NCBI GenBank assembly: GCA_902767775.1
Contig: CACXIP010000004.1
Location: forward strand, 186,001 to 250,000
Direction of reading: 5' to 3'
Length of the DNA stretch: 64,000 nt
Source: an uncultured Prevotellaceae bacterium
Lineage (GTDB): Bacteria; Bacteroidota; Bacteroidia; Bacteroidales; Bacteroidaceae
In this document: piece after piece, positions 47,859 through 57,356 of the stretch
Numbering within the stretch: the stretch's first letter is position 1
Layout: every line of letters starts with the position of its first letter
Program-made: the position numbers and the translations under genes
The notes under the pieces: generated by a model
Databases searched by the model: none
Told to the model about the DNA's origin: nothing
Seen by the model: only the letters and a program-made list of their open reading frames with translations

Positions 47859-49673
47859 ATGAAACGTACATTTATATATATGGCTGTCGCAGCATGCGCA
47901 GTGCTTGCGACCATCAGCAGCTGCAGTCTGGACGAGGAAAACCCCTCTGCCATTTCCACCGACCAGGAGTGGTCTACTGCCAGCGGATATGAGAAGCTGG
48001 TCAACGGCTGCTATTTCGACCTCGTGCGCATCGTCTACGGACAGGCTGAGGATACCTATATTATCTCTTCTGAGGCGGGCACCGACATCTGGCAGGATGT
48101 CAGGGGCGGGTCCAACGGCAATTGGAGCCGTGCGCTCATCTACTCCAACGACTTCGGCGCAAATACCTCCATGTTCCAGGAGGCTTACAGCGGATTCTAC
48201 GGCTGTCTGAGCCAGTGCAATGCCGCTATCGCCTATGCCGATAAGGTGAAGGGACTGAGTGATGATGCCAAGAACGCCCTCGTGGCTGAGGCACACTTCA
48301 TTCGTGCCCATGTGCTCTTCAATATCGTGGAGTTCTGGGGTGGTAAGTTCCTGCCCACCGAACCCGTGACGAGTCCTATCACAAGTCTGCCGATGAGCAA
48401 GGTCAACGACTTCTATGACGTCATTCTTGCCGACCTCGAGTTTGCGAAGAAATACCTACCCGTCAGTCAGGCCGTAAGGGGCCATGTCACCCGTGCTGCT
48501 GCCTACCACCTCTATGCCAAGGCAGCACTGACCTATGCCTCCTACACCGACGGACTGGGTTACTGTGATGCCATCAGCGACGGCAGGAAGAACGAACTGC
48601 TCAACGCCGCCAAAGAGTCGGCTGACTACCTGATCAACAATGCCGCCTCACTCGGTGTGAAACTCTACAGCGACATCGACGAGGTGTTTGATGAGAAAAA
48701 CAACAAGACCAACGAGGAGGCGCTCTTCATCGTCACACACAGTTCCATACAGTCGCTCAACCCGCGTGGCAACTACTACAACCGCGCATGGAAGCACTGG
48801 GATTCCTACAACAATGCAAGTGATGGTGTGGGACTGGCTGGCATGGAGCCGACCTACAATCCCGTGAAGACAGTCAATGGTGATGAGTACAGACTCGCCA
48901 AGGGCAACTGCTATATGACTCCGTCGAAGTATATGTTTGACCTCTATGGTGAGAAGGATGGCCGCTATAAGGCTTTCTTCATCGACACTTGGTATGTCAA
49001 CAAGGCTAACGATGGCAACCAGTATAAGTGGACGGCAGCCGATGCCACCCGCTTCGGACTGAGTGACGCGCGTGTGGGCAATGCCGCTTTCAACATCGAT
49101 AAAGGCGACACCGCCGTGTATATCGCACGTGGAAAGCACTACACACAGGCACAGCGTGATGCTATCCGCTACGGTGTCTACAACCTGGAGGACAATTTCG
49201 CCGACCCTGCCAACCCGAAGAAGTTCTTCCCCTCGTTGAAGAAGAATCTCTGCACCAACTTGTTCTGCGGCACCAACGCATCGAAGCCCTACTCTTCTGC
49301 CGACTGCATCGTCTACCGTCTGGGTGAGACCTACCTTCTCTCGGCTGAGATTTACTGGCGCCTGGGTGACACCAATTCTGCTGCCAACCGTGTGAACACC
49401 ATCCGCAACCGTGCCTGCATCGGTCACGACCACAGCATGGATGTGGCTTCATCACAGATTAATGCCGACTTCCTCCTTGATGAATATGCCCGTGAGATGA
49501 TTGGCGAATGGAACCGCTGGCAGACATTGAAGCGTTTCCGCCTCCTCCTCGAGCGTCTGGCGCTCAACCCGCAGATTAAGAACAAGAAGAAGGAGTTCTA
49601 CTTCCGTCCGGTCATGCAGACTGAGCTCAACCTCGTCGACAATGCCGATGAGTATCAGAACGAAGGGTATTAA
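47859..49673 (+). CDS. SusD/RagB-type surface nutrient-binding lipoprotein
   Basis: A 604-residue lipoprotein that caps the SusC-type barrel and binds ligand outside the cell. The lipobox TISSC places the lipid on Cys22. The N-terminal SusD-like TPR region includes AYSGFYGCLSQCNAAIAYAD and KNALVAEAHFIRAHVLFNIV (about 137-160). The C-terminal RagB/SusD part carries VYRLGETYLLSAEIYWRLGD (about 485) and ends in EYQNEGY. It directly follows susC. Downstream, 49671-49722 is a run of AAGATGAAGGATGAAAGATG units before the convergent CHAT gene. Confidence 0.95.
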   Translation: MKRTFIYMAVAACAVLATISSCSLDEENPSAISTDQEWSTASGYEKLVNGCYFDLVRIVYGQAEDTYIISSEAGTDIWQDVRGGSNGNWSRALIYSNDFGANTSMFQEAYSGFYGCLSQCNAAIAYADKVKGLSDDAKNALVAEAHFIRAHVLFNIVEFWGGKFLPTEPVTSPITSLPMSKVNDFYDVILADLEFAKKYLPVSQAVRGHVTRAAAYHLYAKAALTYASYTDGLGYCDAISDGRKNELLNAAKESADYLINNAASLGVKLYSDIDEVFDEKNNKTNEEALFIVTHSSIQSLNPRGNYYNRAWKHWDSYNNASDGVGLAGMEPTYNPVKTVNGDEYRLAKGNCYMTPSKYMFDLYGEKDGRYKAFFIDTWYVNKANDGNQYKWTAADATRFGLSDARVGNAAFNIDKGDTAVYIARGKHYTQAQRDAIRYGVYNLEDNFADPANPKKFFPSLKKNLCTNLFCGTNASKPYSSADCIVYRLGETYLLSAEIYWRLGDTNSAANRVNTIRNRACIGHDHSMDVASSQINADFLLDEYAREMIGEWNRWQTLKRFRLLLERLALNPQIKNKKKEFYFRPVMQTELNLVDNADEYQNEGY

Positions 49674-49722
49674 AGATTAAAGATGAAGGATGAAAGATGA
49701 AAAATTAAGATGAAAGATTAGG
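49671..49722. repeat. GATGAAAGATGAAGG simple repeat
   Basis: Degenerate GATGAA(A/G)(G/A) units between convergent susD and the CHAT gene. They are the same hexamer-octamer motif that fills the spacers of arrays A-C, but without a core. Confidence 0.7.
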
Positions 49723-49728
49723 GATTTT

Positions 49729-52455
49729 TCATTCCATCGCATCAAGTAGAATAAAGGCAGCCCAATAGTGGGAGTCGGCATAGACCTTCCGTGGGGCTGC
49801 CTTTTTGGCTCTCTTCGCTCTTGACGAGATGGCACGGCGGTTTTTGCGGCGGTTGTTGTCTTCTACGTCCATGTTGCGCAAGTCATGCTGCGCCTTGCTG
49901 AAGGCATCGTGCTTGCTCATGCCTTGTGTCAGGTTGTGATAGAAGAAGGTCATGAGCTGACGGGTGGCTTTGTCGTCTACTTTCCAAAGGCTCATGAGCA
50001 GACAACCGGCACCCGCTTTCTTGAAGCCACGCTGCAGTCCGAAGACTCCGTCGCCGGTCACCTTGCCCAGTCCTGTCTGACATGCCGACAATACGAGCAT
50101 GTCAAGGCCGCGGAGGTCGAGCACAGAGATTTCCTTTGCCGTGAGGATGCCGTCGTCGTGCTGGTCATCTACCTGTTTGCCCGTCAGCGCGTGGTTGGCA
50201 CCGGCGAAGAGCAGACCCGAACGGGTGAGGGCTTGGTCGGCATCGTCGAGATTGCCATACATCGACAGGAACTGCAGTTTCTCGTCCATATTGCCCTCAC
50301 GTATCTCTTGGTCCGTCCAATAGAAACCATGTGTGGCAATGTGCAGGATGTCGGGAGCATGGCCTGAGAGGCTTTTCATGGCTTCCTCTGAAGCATGGCT
50401 GCCGAGATGGAGGTTGACGTGGATATTGTCTTCCATAAGGCATTGGTCGATTTCCTCTGCTTCTTTCCTTGTGCCGGGAAGATATTTGGCGGCTTTTTCC
50501 TTCGTCTTTTTTGCAGAGGATTTTCCGTCGCCCTGTGCCGCTGAGGTGTCGTAGGTGACACCTCCGAAAATCTCTGCTCTGTCGGGTTTCCGTCTGTTGT
50601 TTCCTTTCTCCAAGGCCAGTTCGCGTGTGGAGGATAGCCGGTAGAGGTTCCAGCGGTCGGCTACAAATCCTTCTTCCTCCCAATTGGGAAGCGATTCGAT
50701 GCCTATGTTGTATAGTTCACCTGCAGGGGCGAAAAACACCCTCTTTGTCCGTTCCAGATATCCGCTGAGGGGTGCCCATACCTGTTGGGAGAGTCGGCGG
50801 GTGGTATAGAGGTCTTTGGCAGGGATACTGCTGAGTTGGGCTTGTGTCATTAGTGGAACCAAAGTGGGATGGTTCTGTCCGGGAGATACGACGAGGGCAG
50901 CGTATGCCACCTCATTGGCTTCGTTTTTGTAGGTCACAAACTCGATGGCGATGTCGTTGGGGGAGAGATGGCGGGCAACTTGCTGCCAGTCGATGCGCAG
51001 TGACTTGGTGTAGTTGCCGTAAGTTTTCGAGCGCTTCACCAACCTTCGTTCCTGTCGGGTGATGATACGTTGCAGGGAGTCGGTGTTGATGGTGCGCTGT
51101 GCCTTGGGTGTCTCATATGCCTTAATCAGCAAGGCTCGGTTGGTTTGCAGTTGTTGGTAGGCAGTGACGAGGGTGGAGTCGCCGCTTTCCATGAGTAGGT
51201 TGGCCATCTCTATCTCGCTGTTCAGCAGCAGTCCCTTGGCAAGCAGCGTGCTGTTGTAAGCGCAGGTCACCATTTTTTCCGTGGGGTGCTTGGCTGCCAG
51301 TTGGAGGACCATGTTGGTGAACCATGACTTCATGCGCATCCAGAACATGTTTCGTTCGTTGGCTGTCATGTCGGCAAAGGAACTGAGGATGAAGTTGGTG
51401 TATTTCTCCGTGGCGCGCCAGGCATAGACGTTGGCTGAGTCGGCTTGTCCGTTGGCGGAGAAATATGATGCCATCTTACAAAGCGACCAGGCATATGATG
51501 GATGTTCTTCGCCTAAGACTTCGCGTCGCAGCGCAAGAACCTCTGCTCCATATCTCACGGCTTCGGCATGGTTGCCGAGGCGGTGGTGATAGGCGGCCAA
51601 ATTGGCCATAGACTCGGCGTATTCGGGATGTTTTTCTCCCAGTGTCGTGCGGCGTATCTTCAGTGCCTCGCTGCCACGGCGCATCGCTTCGGCGATGTTG
51701 CCCTGCTGCTCATAGAAGTCAGCCAGATTGCTCAGGGCGGTGGCATAGTCGGGATGCTGCTTGCCGTAGATTTGCTCACGCAGTGCAAGAGCCTCACTTT
51801 CTATTTCGATGGCTTTGTCGTATTCTTTAAGAAAATAATGATATTTTGCCAAGTTGTTGAGCGACTCTGCGTAGTCGGGATGTTGCCGGCCGAGGACGCG
51901 CTCACGGATGGCGCGTGCCTCTTCGCCAGTGCTCAATGCCTCAGCATAGTTGCCTGTACGTGAGAAATAACCTGCCAGGTTGCTCAGAGCCTGGGCGTAG
52001 TCTGCATTTTCCTTGCCACTGATGGCCTCTATCGTCTCCAATGCCTTCCTTCCCAATCTTACGGCATCAATATAGTTGCCTAAATAGGATTGGTATTTGG
52101 CTACGTTGTTGAGTGAGTGGGCATAGTCGATATGGTTCTCACCGAGAATTTCCCTGCGGATGTTCATCGCCTCAGTGCCCAAGCTCAGTGCGGTGTCATA
52201 ATTGCCCGCCCTTGAGCAATAGCCAGCCTGGTTGGAGAGCAGGCGGGCATAGGTGGCATTGTCACGGCCCAGTTGGGCTGCGACAATGTCGATGGCCTGC
52301 TGTCCTAACAGGATGGCGTCGGCAGCCTTTCCTGTGTGTGACAGGGTTTTTGCCTGTGCGTCCAAACTGTCAGCTCGTGCCAGCAATGTTTTGTCTTGCG
52401 CATCAAGATGGCATGTGGACAGCAGGAAAATGGTCAGAAGCGTGAAGAGTCTCAT
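49729..52455 (-). CDS. Secreted TPR-CHAT (caspase-like) protein
   Basis: A 908-residue protein with a signal peptide (about 1-19). About seven 42-residue tetratricopeptide repeats of the kinesin-light-chain type span about 60-345 (for example AESLNNLAKYHYFLKEYDKA and ATALSNLADFYEQQGNIAEA). A helical linker and a C-terminal CHAT protease domain (about 600-905) follow. The dyad is present as His709 (LHIATHGFYW) and Cys792 (LVLSACQTGLG). CHAT proteases are caspase relatives that cut specific partners, including gasdermins and CRISPR-linked effectors. This one appears exported, so its substrate should be periplasmic or surface located. The secreted gene 18 bp upstream is the evident partner candidate. 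Confidence 0.88.
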   Translation of the reverse strand: MRLFTLLTIFLLSTCHLDAQDKTLLARADSLDAQAKTLSHTGKAADAILLGQQAIDIVAAQLGRDNATYARLLSNQAGYCSRAGNYDTALSLGTEAMNIRREILGENHIDYAHSLNNVAKYQSYLGNYIDAVRLGRKALETIEAISGKENADYAQALSNLAGYFSRTGNYAEALSTGEEARAIRERVLGRQHPDYAESLNNLAKYHYFLKEYDKAIEIESEALALREQIYGKQHPDYATALSNLADFYEQQGNIAEAMRRGSEALKIRRTTLGEKHPEYAESMANLAAYHHRLGNHAEAVRYGAEVLALRREVLGEEHPSYAWSLCKMASYFSANGQADSANVYAWRATEKYTNFILSSFADMTANERNMFWMRMKSWFTNMVLQLAAKHPTEKMVTCAYNSTLLAKGLLLNSEIEMANLLMESGDSTLVTAYQQLQTNRALLIKAYETPKAQRTINTDSLQRIITRQERRLVKRSKTYGNYTKSLRIDWQQVARHLSPNDIAIEFVTYKNEANEVAYAALVVSPGQNHPTLVPLMTQAQLSSIPAKDLYTTRRLSQQVWAPLSGYLERTKRVFFAPAGELYNIGIESLPNWEEEGFVADRWNLYRLSSTRELALEKGNNRRKPDRAEIFGGVTYDTSAAQGDGKSSAKKTKEKAAKYLPGTRKEAEEIDQCLMEDNIHVNLHLGSHASEEAMKSLSGHAPDILHIATHGFYWTDQEIREGNMDEKLQFLSMYGNLDDADQALTRSGLLFAGANHALTGKQVDDQHDDGILTAKEISVLDLRGLDMLVLSACQTGLGKVTGDGVFGLQRGFKKAGAGCLLMSLWKVDDKATRQLMTFFYHNLTQGMSKHDAFSKAQHDLRNMDVEDNNRRKNRRAISSRAKRAKKAAPRKVYADSHYWAAFILLDAME

Positions 52456-52473
52456 CGGTTCAGCAGCATGGTT

Positions 52474-53601
52474 TTACTCCAACCCCAATTTGTTAATCAG
52501 GTCTTTCGACATGTAGGTGGCTGGGGCTTTGAGGGTGGTGATGACCCATGACTTGGTGATTTCATCCCATTTCTGGTTGGAGACCACTTGCCAACTTTGT
52601 TCCACGATGCCCATCTCGCGGTTTTTCTTCGCCATCTCCTTGCGGCGCTTGTAGTCGGCTCTCCAGTTGGCTCGGTATTGGTCGGTCACATCGCAGCTCT
52701 CTTTGATGCTCACGGTCAGTTTGTACTCACCCGTTCCCCAACAGTCCTTGAAATTGTCTTTCTCGTCGCGGTAACCCATGTAGGAGCGGGGCACGATGAA
52801 GCATTCACCCATCACATGGTATTTGGGTGTCTCTCCCTCATGGCGCACATAGCGTAGGAATCCGTTGCTGTCGAGCAGTTGCTCATCTACGGGGATGTTG
52901 ATGGTGAATGAGCCCAGTTCCTGGTTTTTCTGCAGCTGCACGATTTCGTTCATCCACGACGAGGTGATGGTGATGTCCATTCTCAGGTTGAAGTTCTTGC
53001 GCTCCTCAAATGAATAGGGGATGTTGAGTTCGGTGTTGTTGGGCAGGTTGGAGTGCTTGGGACTTAGAATGAGCGTGTCGAGCACCAGTTCATATTTTGA
53101 GTGGTTGATGATGCGGTAGAGTTTGTCGCGGTTGATGTGACAGGAGATATAAAACATGGTGTCGGGACCCTCCATCCTGAGGCACCCTATGCCGTCGAAC
53201 CGCATTCCTTTCGGATCCATGGCGCCGTCAAAGGACGTGTCGTCGTAGAAGTCGCTCAGTTCTGAGACGGAATTGATGACAGTCTGGTAGACATTTTCTT
53301 TTTTGATGGCCTCTTCCCATTCTTTCTTCATTCTTGACCGCTTGGTAATCAATGAGCCGATGGCATTCACACCAAGGTCGAAGAATGATGTGATATACCC
53401 CGATGCCAATCCTTTCATCGAACCGGCGGTTGCAGAGAAGATGTCACCCAGATAGCCGCGTGAGGTGTCGCGCTCGTCATTGAGTTTGCTGATGGCATTG
53501 GCCAGTTCGTCATTGGTGTAGACAAACGTCTTGTATTCCACTTGCTGGGCAGAGACGTACAGCGTAGTCAGAGAAAAAACTAATAAAAACAGGTGTTTCA
53601 T
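52474..53601 (-). CDS. Secreted protein of unknown function encoded upstream of the CHAT protease
   Basis: A 375-residue exported protein with signal peptide 1-18 (MKHLFLLVFSLTTLYVSA). I recognise no family. Residues 49-84 form a glycine- and alanine-rich amphipathic segment (GYLGDIFSATAGSMKGLASG onward to AIGSL), like membrane-inserting or oligomerising helices. A basic stretch KRSRMKKEWEEAIKKE follows. The remainder (about 120-330) is beta-rich, and the C-terminus is a charged helix (YKRRKEMAKKNREMGIVEQ). It ends 18 bp before the CHAT gene and should be co-transcribed with it. It starts 15 bp from array C. It may be substrate, inhibitor or scaffold of the CHAT protein, but none of these is shown. 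Confidence 0.7.
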   Translation of the reverse strand: MKHLFLLVFSLTTLYVSAQQVEYKTFVYTNDELANAISKLNDERDTSRGYLGDIFSATAGSMKGLASGYITSFFDLGVNAIGSLITKRSRMKKEWEEAIKKENVYQTVINSVSELSDFYDDTSFDGAMDPKGMRFDGIGCLRMEGPDTMFYISCHINRDKLYRIINHSKYELVLDTLILSPKHSNLPNNTELNIPYSFEERKNFNLRMDITITSSWMNEIVQLQKNQELGSFTINIPVDEQLLDSNGFLRYVRHEGETPKYHVMGECFIVPRSYMGYRDEKDNFKDCWGTGEYKLTVSIKESCDVTDQYRANWRADYKRRKEMAKKNREMGIVEQSWQVVSNQKWDEITKSWVITTLKAPATYMSKDLINKLGLE

Positions 53602-53616
53602 TATTGTAATAGTTGA

Positions 53617-53864
53617 TTTTTGGAGTTTAGGAGTTTTGGAGTTTAGACAAATGTTTTCTTTTGGGGAGTCTAGGAGTTTAGGAGTCTAAGAGTTTAGACA
53701 TATGACTTCTTTTTTAGGAGTTTAGGAGTCTAGGAGTTTAGGAGTTTAGACATATGAATCTTTTTGAGGAGTTTAGGAGTTTAGGAGTCTAGGAGCTTAG
53801 ACATATGATTACTATCGTGGTATCAATCCTTCATCTTTCATCTTTCATCCATTTTGGGAGTTTA
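53617..53864. repeat. Repeat array C (same family as A and B)
   Basis: GGAGTTTA/GGAGTCTA units with four (T/C)TTAGACA(T/A)ATG copies, and one core with a single change (ATTACTATCGTGGTATCAAT, 53809-53828) followed by CTTCATCTTTCATC units. It lies upstream of the secreted partner of the CHAT protein (minus strand), in the same relative orientation as A to GH3 and B to susC. The remainder of the 53602-53930 gap holds the palindrome at 53874-53896. Confidence 0.9.
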
Positions 53865-53873
53865 GGAGTCGTT

Positions 53874-53896
53874 CGGTCGGATTTGCAATCCGACCG
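53874..53896. terminator. Palindrome CGGTCGGATT-TGC-AATCCGACCG after trmD
   Basis: A perfect 10-bp inverted repeat with 3-nt loop, 35 bp past the trmD stop. It has no T-run on the minus strand, so termination is uncertain. It is related to the GGCGGATTTGCA hairpins at 17883 and 27888. Confidence 0.6.
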
Positions 53897-53930
53897 CCCT
53901 TGAATATCAGGATTTTTAATCCGAGAAAAA

Positions 53931-54611
53931 TTATTTCTCTTCCAAGAGGTCGGGGCGCAGCCTGCGGGTGCGTTCCAGACTTTGTTCTATCTCCCAGTCC
54001 TTGATTTTCCCCTCGTTGCCACTGAGTAGGATGTCGGGCACACGCCATCCCTTGTATTCTGCCGGTCGGGTGTAGATAGGGGCGGAGAGCAACCCGTCCT
54101 GGAAACAGTCGGAGAGGGCGCTTTGGTCATCACTGATGACTCCCGGCACGAGCCGTATGATGGCGTCCGCCATGACGGCTGCTGCCAGTTCGCCACCGGT
54201 GAGCACATAGTCACCGATGGATATCTCACGGGTGATGAGGTGGTCGCGGATGCGTTGGTCGATGCCTTTGTAGTGTCCGCAGAGGATGATGATATTGCCG
54301 AGCATCGACAGGTCGTTGGCCACCTGTTGGGTGAACTGCTCGCCGTCGGGTGAGGTGAAGATGACCTCGTCGTATTCGCGTTCTGCCTTGAGTGCGGAAA
54401 TCGCTCTGTCGATGGGCTCGCACTGCATCACCATGCCAGCGAATCCTCCATATGGGTAGTCGTCGACACGGCGCCACTTGTCGGTGGTATAGTCGCGCAG
54501 GTTGTGAAGGTGGATTTCTGCCAGTCCCTTTTTCTGCGCACGTGCCAGAATGGATTCGTGGACGAAGCCCTCGAGCATTTCAGGCAAAACGGTGATGATG
54601 TCTATTCTCAT
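53931..54611 (-). CDS. trmD: tRNA (guanine(37)-N1)-methyltransferase
   Basis: SPOUT-class methyltransferase that makes m1G37 in tRNAs reading CNN codons, preventing +1 frameshifts. The 226-residue length is typical. Signatures are [13 protein letters not shown] at the start, [13 protein letters not shown] (about 54-66) and the SAM-binding trefoil knot: [15 protein letters not shown] (about 113-127) and [15 protein letters not shown] (about 132-146). The ATG overlaps the stop of the upstream secreted-protein gene by 4 nt, an unusual neighbour for trmD, which is often linked to rpsP/rimM/rplS elsewhere. Confidence 0.96.
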   Translation of the reverse strand: MRIDIITVLPEMLEGFVHESILARAQKKGLAEIHLHNLRDYTTDKWRRVDDYPYGGFAGMVMQCEPIDRAISALKAEREYDEVIFTSPDGEQFTQQVANDLSMLGNIIILCGHYKGIDQRIRDHLITREISIGDYVLTGGELAAAVMADAIIRLVPGVISDDQSALSDCFQDGLLSAPIYTRPAEYKGWRVPDILLSGNEGKIKDWEIEQSLERTRRLRPDLLEEK

Positions 54612-57196
54612 TGTTGTTTTTTTATTTTCTCTGTGGTGGTTTTCAACCGTCCTTTCTCCAAATATACCTTGGTACGACGGGTAGGGGAGAGTTTGATGGT
54701 CTTTGTGTAGGTCTTGCCGTCGGCGATGATGTTGGCAGTGACAGCATTTTTTCGGTCAGTTTGCAGCCACATGGCTTGGTTGTCATCAGGCTCTTGCAGA
54801 GCGGATACCCCATCCCCTTTGACGAAGCACCTGACGGTCTGCATCAGCACTTCCTCCTTCGCTAAATGTAGGATGGCGGTGGCTTTCCCTTCGTTGATGG
54901 TTGTCGTACTTTCGAATACTGGTGCTCCGAGGGGAGTGCTGTTGACAGTGACGGTCGCCTCTGTGGTGTCGCCATCGAAATGGGCAAGCATCAGGTATCT
55001 TGTTTGGTCGGGGTCTGCGGCAATGATGCCATTCCATCCCATGGGGAGTTGGGTGGTGAGTCGTTCTGCCTGTTGTGCGAGCATCCGAGTCGTTGTCGCA
55101 TCGACGCTGCTGTAGTAGATGGCGTTGCGGCTGTCAGCCACGGCACCTTTGCTGAAGGTCCGAGGGGTTGCGTTGTACGACAGGTATGCCTTGGCGGTCA
55201 TGATGCTGTTGTTGTTGGCACGGTGGCCAAAAGCCATTCCCTTTGTGCCGAGGCTCACCATTCCCACCTCGTCGTCTATGTTCATCCACTCCGTGTTGAA
55301 GGTGGAGACTCTGGCGCCGTTGGTGACCTTTGTTCCCTTCTCATGATGCAGTGTGCGCTTGGTGCGGGTCAGTTCATCGACGGATACCGCCATCAGGCAG
55401 CCGAGTTCTTGGTTGAGGGTCACGTCTGCGACTGCAGTTACATGGTCGAGGTAGCCTACGGCGTTCCCCTCTGTCGAAAAGAGGGCGAAGCGTTGGTTGA
55501 GTGTGCTGTCGTTGGTCAGCAATTCTCCATATACCGTATAGGCATCGCCTTTCAGTTGGTAGCGGCAGTTGGCCACGGGTGCTGCGTTCTTGCGGTGTTC
55601 CTTGACGTCATACCATCCGAGGAAGTTGCCCGTGTTGTAGGCGCGGTAGGGTACGATAATCTTGTTCTTGTCCACGCTGTTGGCTGCGAAATAACCTGTG
55701 TAGCTCTTCAGTCCCTCACTCCAGGAGAAGGAGGTGAATCGTTGGGGTGTGAATGCCCGCACTATGTTTTGGCAGGGCAGCAACCGTGCCTCGCTATGTG
55801 CCTGGCGGAATTCTTCCCATGGGGTAGGGGTGAGCTTTTCCGTACTCCAGATGTGATGCATCAGGTAGGTCATCATCACGCGATGGCCCTGCACACCCAT
55901 GCGGCGTGCCTGCACGTCGGGGCGCAGCAGCCAACTGCCGTCCTGTGTCGTGCTTTGCCGTGCCTTGATGTATTTATAGGCGAGGTTCTCCAGCATCAGC
56001 GCATTGGCATCTCCCATCTGTGTCGCCATGATGGTGTAAGCCGTGATTTGGTCGTATAGGAACATGCTCCAGTCGTTGCCGTTGGGCATCGCCAGTTCTC
56101 CATCGGTGAGCGCCAACCAGTTGAGCACATGGTCGGTCACCTCCTGGTTGTTGTGCATCAAAGCATTGGTCTTCCACCGTTCTCCGTGTCCCAGTTCGGT
56201 TTGAAACAGGTGCAATGCAAGGGCCGCCTCACCCAGTTCCTGTATCACCACATTCTGATAAGAGGTGTGGAAATAGTCGTGGTTTTGCAGCGTATAGTCT
56301 TCATACAGGTTCTGTCCCTTGTAATATTGGGCTATCGTCCCCTCGTGTTCCTTATCTATACGTGTTTGGTTGAGGGAGTCGGTGGGATGACTGTGGCAGT
56401 TGATGGCGAAGAGTCGCAGGCGGTCGAACCATTTCGGTGCCAGCGGGTCTTCGGGGAACAGTCCGAGGGCGGCAGCGAGCACGTCTACCTCCCATCCGTT
56501 TTCCTCCGCCTTGGTGTCGCCCTTGTAGCCGGTAGGTATGTCGCGCTCCAGTTCGTAGTTGCACTCCGCCTGGAGCATGGCGTGGATGTATCCTTTCTGT
56601 GCTTCGCTGAGACGGTCCCACTGGAAGAAGGCAGAATAGGCCACTGACATCGCCCACAGTGAACTTTCCCATACGCGGTCGTTCTTGGAGGTGCTGCCCC
56701 ACCAGTTGCCGCCCGAGCATTTTTTGAGTTTGTTGGCTTTATGGGTGGAGTAGGCGAAGATGAGCGACTTCATGGCGATGTCGCTGATTTTCTCCCATGT
56801 GATGCCACGTGGTGGTTGCAGTCCGGCTGGTTTTGCGTATTTGACAAGGAAGGCGCACAGCATCGATAGGTCGGCATTGGTGCGCACGCCTGCCTCGTTG
56901 TTGGCCATGGTGCTCTCGCCCTTGAAGCATCCGCACTCCTCGCCGATGCTGTTGGGCTCATCGCAGGGTTGGAAGTCTGCCACCATGTATTGTCCGAACC
57001 TATTGAGCATCCTCAGCAGGTCGTCCATCATCGCTTTCTCCCCGACAAAGTCGGCGGTAATGACTCCCTCGGTGGGAGAGGATACGGCATTCTCCTGTGT
57101 CGGCGAGTTGTCGGTCGACTGTCCCTGCATGGGCAGTGTGGTCATGCTCAGCAGCACGACGGTCCAGGTGATGAAGATGTTTCTGATAGTGGTCAT
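54608..57196 (-). CDS. Large secreted (alpha/alpha)-toroid-like protein of unknown function
   Basis: An 862-residue exported protein with signal peptide about 1-26. The first ~480 residues are helical with features of (alpha/alpha)6-toroid polysaccharide lyases and hydrolases ([58 protein letters not shown]). The rest is beta-rich (about 490-860). The conserved N-H-D-Y and N-D-W residues could be catalytic, but I cannot name a family. ATG 57196 is preferred: the in-frame TTG at 57205 is part of the TAATTTTG -7 box (57211-57204). This gives a leader of only a few nucleotides. The gene overlaps trmD by ATGA and should be co-expressed with it. Confidence 0.7.
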   Translation of the reverse strand: MTTIRNIFITWTVVLLSMTTLPMQGQSTDNSPTQENAVSSPTEGVITADFVGEKAMMDDLLRMLNRFGQYMVADFQPCDEPNSIGEECGCFKGESTMANNEAGVRTNADLSMLCAFLVKYAKPAGLQPPRGITWEKISDIAMKSLIFAYSTHKANKLKKCSGGNWWGSTSKNDRVWESSLWAMSVAYSAFFQWDRLSEAQKGYIHAMLQAECNYELERDIPTGYKGDTKAEENGWEVDVLAAALGLFPEDPLAPKWFDRLRLFAINCHSHPTDSLNQTRIDKEHEGTIAQYYKGQNLYEDYTLQNHDYFHTSYQNVVIQELGEAALALHLFQTELGHGERWKTNALMHNNQEVTDHVLNWLALTDGELAMPNGNDWSMFLYDQITAYTIMATQMGDANALMLENLAYKYIKARQSTTQDGSWLLRPDVQARRMGVQGHRVMMTYLMHHIWSTEKLTPTPWEEFRQAHSEARLLPCQNIVRAFTPQRFTSFSWSEGLKSYTGYFAANSVDKNKIIVPYRAYNTGNFLGWYDVKEHRKNAAPVANCRYQLKGDAYTVYGELLTNDSTLNQRFALFSTEGNAVGYLDHVTAVADVTLNQELGCLMAVSVDELTRTKRTLHHEKGTKVTNGARVSTFNTEWMNIDDEVGMVSLGTKGMAFGHRANNNSIMTAKAYLSYNATPRTFSKGAVADSRNAIYYSSVDATTTRMLAQQAERLTTQLPMGWNGIIAADPDQTRYLMLAHFDGDTTEATVTVNSTPLGAPVFESTTTINEGKATAILHLAKEEVLMQTVRCFVKGDGVSALQEPDDNQAMWLQTDRKNAVTANIIADGKTYTKTIKLSPTRRTKVYLEKGRLKTTTEKIKKQQ

Positions 57197-57203
57197 TGGG
57201 TGC

Positions 57204-57211
57204 AAAATTAC
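57204..57211 (-). promoter_or_regulatory. -7 promoter box of the toroid-like gene/trmD operon
   Basis: TAATTTTG on the minus strand, exact TAnnTTTG, ending 7 nt before ATG 57196. It is divergent from the rplM promoter, 125 bp away. Confidence 0.6.
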
Positions 57212-57335
57212 GAATAAACGAGAGAAAAGCCAAAATGAATTGTGTTTTTTCGATATGGTTGTTTGGTTTAGTTAAAAATCATTAAATCTTTCTTCTTCAT
57301 CAAGAGGTGACCCCTTCAGATATAAAAAATATGTG

Positions 57336-57343
57336 TACCTTTG
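57336..57343 (+). promoter_or_regulatory. -7 promoter box of the rplM-rpsI-rpsB-tsf operon
   Basis: TACCTTTG, exact TAnnTTTG, giving a leader of roughly 137 nt before ATG 57487. No clear -33 TTTG. Confidence 0.6.
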
Positions 57344-57356
57344 CAGTCCGATTATT

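Noticed and set aside
49729-53601. Classical CHAT-gasdermin antiphage defence operon
   Set aside because: Both proteins carry signal peptides and the partner does not show a gasdermin pattern I can recognise. It is kept only as a speculative finding.
57197-57205. TTG start of the toroid-like protein
   Set aside because: The TTG is part of the -7 box TAATTTTG.
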